Below the pieces are notes generated by a model. That model saw only the letters and a list, made by a program, of their open reading frames with translations. It did not search any database and had not been told where the DNA came from. Below, one piece after another: positions 60,401 to 64,000 of a stretch of DNA of 64,000 nt; within the stretch, counting starts at the first letter, position 1, and each line of letters starts with the position of its first letter. The stretch is taken from assembly GCA_021229015.1 (NCBI GenBank), contig CM037794.1:44170995-44234994 (forward strand), given 5' to 3'. Source of the stretch: Solen grandis. Its lineage: Eukaryota; Mollusca; Bivalvia; Adapedonta; Solenidae. Made by a program: the position numbers and the translations under genes.

Positions 60401-61819
60401 TTCGTACGGAAAAGTCAATTCTAGTAAAAAAAAAAAAAAAAAAGAAGAACAGATTGCAGTTATAGTGATGCACCAATTCATCAAGAATCACAAAAAATTA
60501 ATGAAGCTTTCAATTGTTGTGGCGGCTGACAATGTAAACAAAATTTCATCATTTCATCTACTGTCGACAAATCAAATTCAGTGTTGGTTTTCGAACAGAA
60601 ATAAGCTGTATAAAAATCCATCATGCATTTTCAGAAGTAGAATTTTTCGTTGTTGTTAATGTGTTTGAGTTAACCGTCATTTCGACAGTCAGTCATATTA
60701 AAGGACGTCGGGGTTATCGCAAGTGAAACCCACCCCCACCCGAGTTTAAAGAGACACTCGGGTAAAACCACCGACCTACCGCAAGCCAGCTAGAAGCCTT
60801 TCTCACCCGAATAATCCGAGTCTCCCTGCCAAGATTCGAACCCACAGTTGTGAGGATTTTCCGTGAGTTCTACGAGGCTCTGTTGAACCTATAAACTTGC
60901 TGCCCGAGTCGAGTTAGAGATATGAAAAACATGGTTGATATGTTTTGCTTTGGTATTAATGTACTTTTCAGGATTTGTATTGAGGGCCTATGCATACACC
61001 TGTTTTGATCTGTGACCCGAAACCCTTTTTCTTCTAAACTGGTATTGAAATAAGTTATCAAATATATAATCATTCATATAATAGAATATTGACCAGTGTA
61101 TTGAACAATACGTCTATTTTATTGAATATTTTAATATTCTTGGTACATTTCGCAACTTTACAATTAAAGAATAACATATTTTTTTAGGCCGAAGTCGAAA
61201 GGATGGAAAGCATTTCACAATCGGTGACAAAAAAGACAGGGACAGAGATACTGTCAATGTTTATAAAGTTGCCATGATGAAAAGGGCCCTTGCAATGGTC
61301 ATGAAAATGTCCCAACAAGAGATCAGACAAAAGATCAGGACGTTCCAACAGAAAGAAATTTCGGATTATAAACATGATCTGGTGAAAAGAGATGAAGCAA
61401 AGAAGATGAAATTAGAAGGCATTGAATTTGAGCTGGAATGTAAAAGATGCAATATGTTTGCTTGCTCATCTTTTGATATTCGAGAATGGTTTTCTTCTCA
61501 TATTGTCTTTGATGAAATGTTCCGGGAAAGAATTATAACAAAGAATCATCCGAATCCAAGGTTTATCCATGGTGGATTTAATGCAAAAATCGAAATTTTC
61601 TGCAATAAGTGTAAATCTAACTGGGGAATTATCAGTGAGAAAGACAATAAAGATTATTGCGTCTTAAAGTGTGCAGCTTTCATAATAGGTAAGAAAGGCT
61701 CGAGAAAAGGAGAGAGAAAACCGTACAAAAAGTGGTCTCAAGTTCCGTTTAAAATCCAACCGCTCGAGCTTCCTGAAGCAAATGCTAGCACTTCTGAGAA
61801 TGACGACGTAAATGAATGA
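48390..61819 (+). CDS. RIG-I-like receptor helicase, CARD-less, 13 coding exons
   Basis: Predicted cytosolic RNA sensor of the RIG-I/MDA5/LGP2 family. By family knowledge it binds viral or double-stranded RNA and uses ATP. Spliced exons sum to 2424 nt, an unbroken 807-codon frame. Visible order: acidic low-complexity N-terminus (1-96); Q-like motif TLRQYQ (121-126); motif I GTGSGKT (144-150); Ia APTTALVKQQ; II DECH (247-250); III TAS (282-284); an insert/pincer region with MDA5/LGP2-like HFNAALEMN; IV VFVHAR; V VATSVAIEGID; VI QMKGRSR (595-601); C-terminal regulatory domain with zinc pairs C682/C685 and C736/C739. The ATG at 48390 is the first in frame in exon 1, but the frame stays open back to an acceptor at 48381, so the N-terminus may extend upstream. 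No CARD is visible, which makes it LGP2-like in architecture, though longer than a typical LGP2 (about 680 residues). Orthology to one vertebrate RLR cannot be fixed here, so no symbol is given. Confidence 0.9.
48715..48795 (-). repeat. tRNA-like SINE head in RLR intron 1
   Basis: The minus strand reads CTCGGTGACCGAATGGAGAG (A-box-like) and GGTCAATGGTTCAATCCTCG (B-box-like). A family C SINE fragment (CGCAAAGTACTGGTCCAACC) follows at about 48977, and a (GAA)n run at about 49036-49062. Confidence 0.55.
50196..50333 (+). CDS. RLR exon 2 (residues 27-72)
   Basis: Acceptor TATTTCAG, donor TTCCG before GTTGGT, phase 1 on both sides. It encodes an acidic, Ser-rich, probably disordered segment with two psi-K-x-E motifs, VKTE (K28, followed by PPEDP) and IKTE (K61), the consensus for SUMO attachment. 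No CARD-like helix pattern is present. Confidence 0.75.
51705..51776 (+). CDS. RLR exon 3 (residues 73-96)
   Basis: Acceptor ATCCACCACAG, donor AATGTG before GTTTGT, phase 1 on both sides. Encodes a short hydrophilic linker, DTFDQRDGAGRSNELSDEVT. Supported mainly by exact phase agreement with exons 2 and 4. Confidence 0.7.
52205..52414 (+). CDS. RLR exon 4 (residues 97-166): motif I
   Basis: The acceptor is the T-rich GTTCTTAATTTAG. The nearer AG at 52212 is in the wrong phase for exon 3. Donor TCAAAAG before GTATTA, phase 1. Encodes the Q-motif-like YTLRQYQKELAEKAL and Walker A, GTGSGKT with K149. Confidence 0.9.
52532..52620 (+). CDS. RLR exon 5 (residues 167-196): motif Ia
   Basis: Acceptor TTCATTAACAG; donor TGTTCG before GTATGA, ending in phase 0. 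Encodes EPRKVVFMAPTTALVKQQ, the motif Ia strand that follows the ATPase P-loop in RLRs. Confidence 0.92.
53720..53962 (+). CDS. RLR exon 6 (residues 197-277): motif II
   Basis: Acceptor GTCAATTTCAG; donor CCACAG before GTTTGT; exactly 81 codons. Contains VFCLTPQILVNNL (motif Ib region) and the Walker B DECH box at 247-250 in LLIFDECHHVKDGPYHVL, the classic RLR form. Confidence 0.95.
54725..54815. repeat. fragment of a DNA-transposon-like end in intron 6
   Basis: Repeated CGCGATATA words (about 54720, 54752, 54783) end in GCGGCGTTGTACTGTA. This resembles a decayed terminal region of an inverted-repeat element and is CpG-rich against its surroundings. Confidence 0.45.
54855..55017 (+). CDS. 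RLR exon 7 (residues 278-331): motif III, GC donor
   Basis: Acceptor TTTCACTTTAG. Begins ILGLTASIGVG with motif III TAS at 282-284. No GT donor fits the next exon. Splicing at GAAGAAG before GCAAGA (a GC donor with an otherwise strong consensus) gives phase 1 and joins cleanly to exon 8 as DIEEGHISFVSHFD. The open frame running on to 55088 is read-through. Confidence 0.88.
56248..56334 (+). CDS. RLR exon 8 (residues 332-360)
   Basis: Acceptor TTTCTTTGAACAG; donor CTTGGAG before GTAAGC; phase 1 on both sides. Encodes HFDDNCREVLESAIESAQDQ, an amphipathic helical stretch in the helicase insert region that lines up with the 'DPFKEKL' area of MDA5. Confidence 0.88.
57498..57658 (+). CDS. RLR exon 9 (residues 361-414)
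   Basis: Acceptor GGTGTCTTTCAG; donor ATGAAT before GTCTGT (weak), phase 0. Encodes the insert-domain part with PGTTQFHSWTNKI, corresponding to the GTxxYExW element of MDA5/LGP2. The weak donor is accepted because exon 10 follows in phase and continues the family pattern. Confidence 0.85.
58097..58378. repeat. 40-bp minisatellite in RLR intron 9 (7 units)
   Basis: The units read CATTTTTATTCTCTAAAACC followed by TTGAATATCTTACTGTACAT at a 40-bp period. Units 3 and 7 share the variant GCATTGAATCTCTT, so copying involved blocks of units. The array ends ~100 bp before the exon 10 acceptor. Confidence 0.93.
58476..58617 (+). CDS. RLR exon 10 (residues 415-461)
   Basis: Acceptor ATATTTTTGTAG; donor TTCGAAA before GTGAGT; starts in phase 0, ends in phase 1. 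Encodes HFNAALEMNTLVNPKDVYSF, closely patterned on the YNEAL...DAY segment of MDA5 and LGP2. Confidence 0.92.
58865..59104 (+). CDS. RLR exon 11 (residues 462-541): motif IV
   Basis: Acceptor TACATGTTTCAG after a 247-bp intron; donor GACAAAG before GTAAAT, phase 1. Encodes ENPNLRTVSNTLKDMF and motif IV, AMVFVHARATCRALALF, the start of the second RecA-like domain. An earlier GT (AAACG/GTAGGA) would break the frame into exon 12 and is rejected. Confidence 0.93.
59356..59523 (+). CDS. RLR exon 12 (residues 542-597): motif V
   Basis: Acceptor ATCTTAAACAG after a 251-bp intron; donor ATGAAAG before GTGAGA, phase 1. Encodes MTDEEHTKLLHDFRAGNFKV and motif V, VATSVAIEGIDVPDCDIVI. Most RLRs have an acidic residue where this protein has I570, before E571-G572. 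It ends with TQMK, the first half of motif VI. Confidence 0.94.
60030..60310. repeat. TCGTA/TACGA-rich tract in RLR intron 12
   Basis: Within ~280 bp the word CGTA or its complement TACG occurs over and over (ATCGTAATAAACTCGTAAGG, TCTCGTATGCGTCTCGTACG, TTACGTGTATCGCACG). This is CpG-rich in an AT-rich, CpG-poor intron, and reads as a decayed short-motif repeat or mobile-element fragment. The 160-codon open frame at 60177-60659 runs through it and is not supported as coding. Confidence 0.6.
60675..60875 (-). repeat. family A SINE in RLR intron 12
   Basis: Carries AACCGTCATTTCGACAGTCA, a C-rich segment, GTAAAACCACCGACCTACCG, CAAGCCAGCTAGAAGCC and the minus-strand B box GATTCGAACCC. An un-expanded copy, inserted opposite to the gene's direction. 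Confidence 0.75.
61188..61819 (+). CDS. RLR exon 13 (residues 598-807): motif VI and zinc regulatory domain
   Basis: Acceptor ATATTTTTTTAG; stop TGA at 61817-61819. Completes motif VI as QMKGRSR and encodes a charged helical bridge (about 620-675). The regulatory domain (about 676-790) has the four zinc ligands as CKRC (682, 685) and CNKC (736, 739), followed by SNWGI, which matches the conserved Trp-Gly step of RIG-I-type RDs. A final YKKWSQVPFKIQPL is the usual last strand. The tail is acidic. In known RLRs this domain reads RNA ends or blunt duplex. Confidence 0.95.
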
Positions 61820-62595
61820 AAGACAAGGGGTACCTAAAACAATTATTGAGGAGCTGAGATAATTCTAATGACATGAATTTTATCCAGTGTCTCACCACTT
61901 TTGAATGTCTTTATCTAATATGATATGATTTTGTATCAGTATTTTATCGTTAGCTGGCTTTGTTTTGATTTTCATAAACAACGCAATATATTGGACTTCA
62001 TGTGTAAAATGCAAAAAAAGTTAAATCTATTGTAATATTGATCGAATACACGTTCCTCTTGCAAACACGTTTGTCCAAGCTTTATTGCTTTTTGGGTCAT
62101 TTTTTACATAGTTGTTAGAGTAAATGTATTAATTCACTATGATTTATTTAGTTTGGTAAAGTGTATTAAAGTGAAACTGGCGGATTCTTCCTTTTAAGGT
62201 AAAGTCCCTGTCATGGTTCCGCTACGTCTTGGACCACTTAACATCTACCAAGATAATCAAGGTACTCTAATGTAACATTAGGAAACCTTGGTTATCTCCA
62301 TGAAAGGCCATGAGGTCCGAAATGTAGCGGAACCATTTCAGTACAACATCCAGATTGCCGCTATCCTAAATAAGGCAAGGGCAACGCTCTAGCTACATGT
62401 ACATGTAATCTGGAAAGAAATTTAACTGTGTCAATGAAATGTACCCATTAGTGTTATATTGTCAGCACTGTAGTAATTTCATTATTCATGGCTGAATTAA
62501 GATTCCAACTTGCGTTATACATGTGCAATTGCGATATACATGTACACTTGTAATTCGAGATTCAAAACTAGTGTGACTACACATGAATAAAGAAG
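61820..62595 (+). other. probable RLR 3' UTR with AATAAA signal
   Basis: Non-coding AT-rich sequence after the stop. AATAAA at 62586-62591 is the first good poly(A) signal in a plausible context; others lie near 63165. The 3' end is inferred, not seen. Confidence 0.45.
62213..62335. repeat. 123-bp imperfect inverted repeat in the putative 3' UTR
   Basis: The left arm ATGGTTCCGCTACGTCTTGG pairs with the right-arm end CCGAAATGTAGCGGAACCAT. Further in, GATAATCAAGG pairs with CCTTGGTTATC. The turn is CTAATGTAACATTAG. The middle of the arms is more diverged. It could be a MITE or an RNA hairpin. Confidence 0.85.
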
Positions 62596-63459
62596 GATTT
62601 ACAATATTTTTGCACCTAGTCTTCGAATTATACTATTTCCTATTATACAATTGCTCGTCATTTTAGCAGTCTCTTGAACGTGTTAGATCAGATATATATG
62701 TATTCTCTAAGTGAGAGAGAAAATAGTTTTAAGGAAGAAAACAACTACCAAAATGCAGTTATAAAATACATGTACATTGTACATGGATTTGTAATCGTGC
62801 CAGCATATTTGATAGACATGTCAACGATCAACAAAGTTTTACAATTGGAAACTTTAATAAGAACCTGAAGGAATACAAAATTGAAAGGCTTTAGCGTAAA
62901 AATAGCGTAATGCGGGTATTGCTTGGTCACAGCTGAATTCACCAATGAAGAAAAACACTAGATATATAAAGCATTTTGCATTTTGTTGTTTTTCTGGTAT
63001 TTTAACTTGGCTGATCAGGTTTGAAACTGTTGATCATCACGAAAGCCGTTGCATTTGCAGTATGCAAATCTAGTTTTTAGTTGTTATTGTCTTATTAGTT
63101 TATTTTTTTTTTATTTTGTTTATTATACAATAATATATTGTGCTTAAAACGATGATGGAAATAAAGATACGTAACCTTGATCCTTTTTATGCTACATTCG
63201 TATATTTTCGTAAACATTCTCTACTACTATATCCATGTTAACCGTTTACAACAAAAAGTTAAAATTTAAAACTATATATATATATCTTATGAGAGTTTTA
63301 AATTTTAATAGGAGACACACATGCTGAAAGATAACTAGATATTTTATGATAGTTCAGTCTATCTGATTACATGGTTTAGATATCCACCGATACTTCAATT
63401 TTACATAAAATGAAAATTAGAATTTTTGGAAGAGGAAGAGGAAAAATAGCGTCATATTT
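62596..63459. other. non-coding stretch
   Basis: No supported gene. Opposite-strand short open frames at about 62674-62945 have no domain. Confidence 0.45.
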
Positions 63460-63720
63460 AGGTTTTCGTGGACTGCAACGCAGCCGCGAAAACCTACTGT
63501 TCTTCTTGTGTTTCTTTTCTCTCTCTCTCTCTCTTTTTAGGTTTTCGTGGACTGCAACGCAGCCGCGAAAACCTACTGTTCTTCTTGTGTTTCTTTTTCT
63601 CTCTCTCTCTTTTTTTTAATTTGTTTCCATTATTATTAGGTTTTCGTGGACTGCAACGCAGCCGCGAAAACCTACTGTTCTTCTTGTGTTTCTTTTTCCC
63701 CCCTTTTTTTATAATTTGTT
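63460..63720. repeat. three copies of a 36-bp palindrome with CT-rich spacers
   Basis: AGGTTTTCGTGGACTGCAAC continuing to GCAGCCGCGAAAACCT is near-palindromic and occurs identically at 63460, 63539 and 63638. Each copy is followed by ACTGTTCTTCTTGTGTTTCT and a pyrimidine run. Open frames of 69-135 codons here arise from the repeat. Confidence 0.92.
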
Positions 63721-64000
63721 TCCATTATTATTATTCTTTGCACTTTTTTTGTGGCCGCTGTTGCGGCATGATTAGAAGTGCTACAAATATGAAAATTTCC
63801 ATGCATACTCACATGTATCTGAAGTTGTGCACCATTAAGTTTGTTTTTCATTTTAGTACTAAGTTTTGCCGCTAGGTGGCGTTTAGCATCAAAACATATA
63901 ATTGCTGATAACTCTGTCATTTGACATTTTATTTGTATGCAGTTTTTTTGCATTCTGTTCTCTGTCAACTGCCCGTTTAAATATGATGATTGGCAATAGC
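63721..64000. other. non-coding stretch
   Basis: No gene or clear repeat. The minus-strand 98-codon open frame at 63672-63968 overlaps the palindrome repeat and is not supported. Confidence 0.4.

Noticed and set aside
60177..60659. 160-codon open frame in RLR intron 12
   Set aside because: It runs through the TCGTA-rich tract and a poly-A run; it is not needed for, and not in phase with, the RLR exons.

Overview
This is a eukaryotic, AT-rich, repeat-dense window, most likely from a bivalve mollusc. The evidence is one multi-exon animal innate-immunity gene with GT-AG introns and a background of tRNA-derived SINEs, TTAA-flanked MITEs and long minisatellite arrays. The bivalve assignment is an inference: it rests on general familiarity with this repeat style, not on a database match.

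The only gene that can be reconstructed with confidence lies on the + strand at 48.4-61.8 kb. It is a RIG-I-like receptor (RLR; RIG-I/MDA5/LGP2 family) with thirteen phase-compatible coding exons giving a predicted 807-residue protein. It carries a DECH-box helicase (motifs I, Ia, II, III, IV, V and VI), the RLR insert and pincer region, and a C-terminal regulatory domain with two Cys-x-x-Cys zinc pairs. I see no CARD domains. The first ~96 residues are low-complexity and acidic, with two SUMO-consensus-like motifs. One intron appears to use a GC donor. The likely 3' UTR contains a 123-bp imperfect hairpin.

Layout: 0-18 kb is non-coding with scattered SINE fragments, simple internally repeated elements, three copies of a ~240-bp TTAA MITE, and two weak candidate exons (about 14 kb + and 15.9 kb -). 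18.3-30.7 kb is a direct tandem duplication of a 5.7-6.7 kb unit; each copy has a 49-bp minisatellite of different length. 30.7-37.6 kb holds more transposon remnants, including a 409-bp element with perfect 16-bp inverted ends and a fourth MITE. 37.6-39.8 kb holds two coding-length-periodic arrays (42 bp and 33 bp) separated by a 100-N assembly gap. 40.1-41.0 kb is a ~945-bp inverted repeat. 43.9-46.3 kb is a ~2.4-kb array of 26-bp units. 46.4-48.4 kb is the presumed 5' region of the RLR gene. 62-64 kb is downstream sequence ending in three copies of a 36-bp palindrome.

The most interesting structural point is that the three large minisatellites (49 bp, 33 bp, 26 bp) all seem to lie inside, or be flanked by, pieces of one SINE-like family. 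Different internal segments of one mobile element have apparently been expanded into unrelated-looking satellites. Most long open frames in the window are by-products of these arrays, whose periods are multiples of three or which lack stops, and are not genes.
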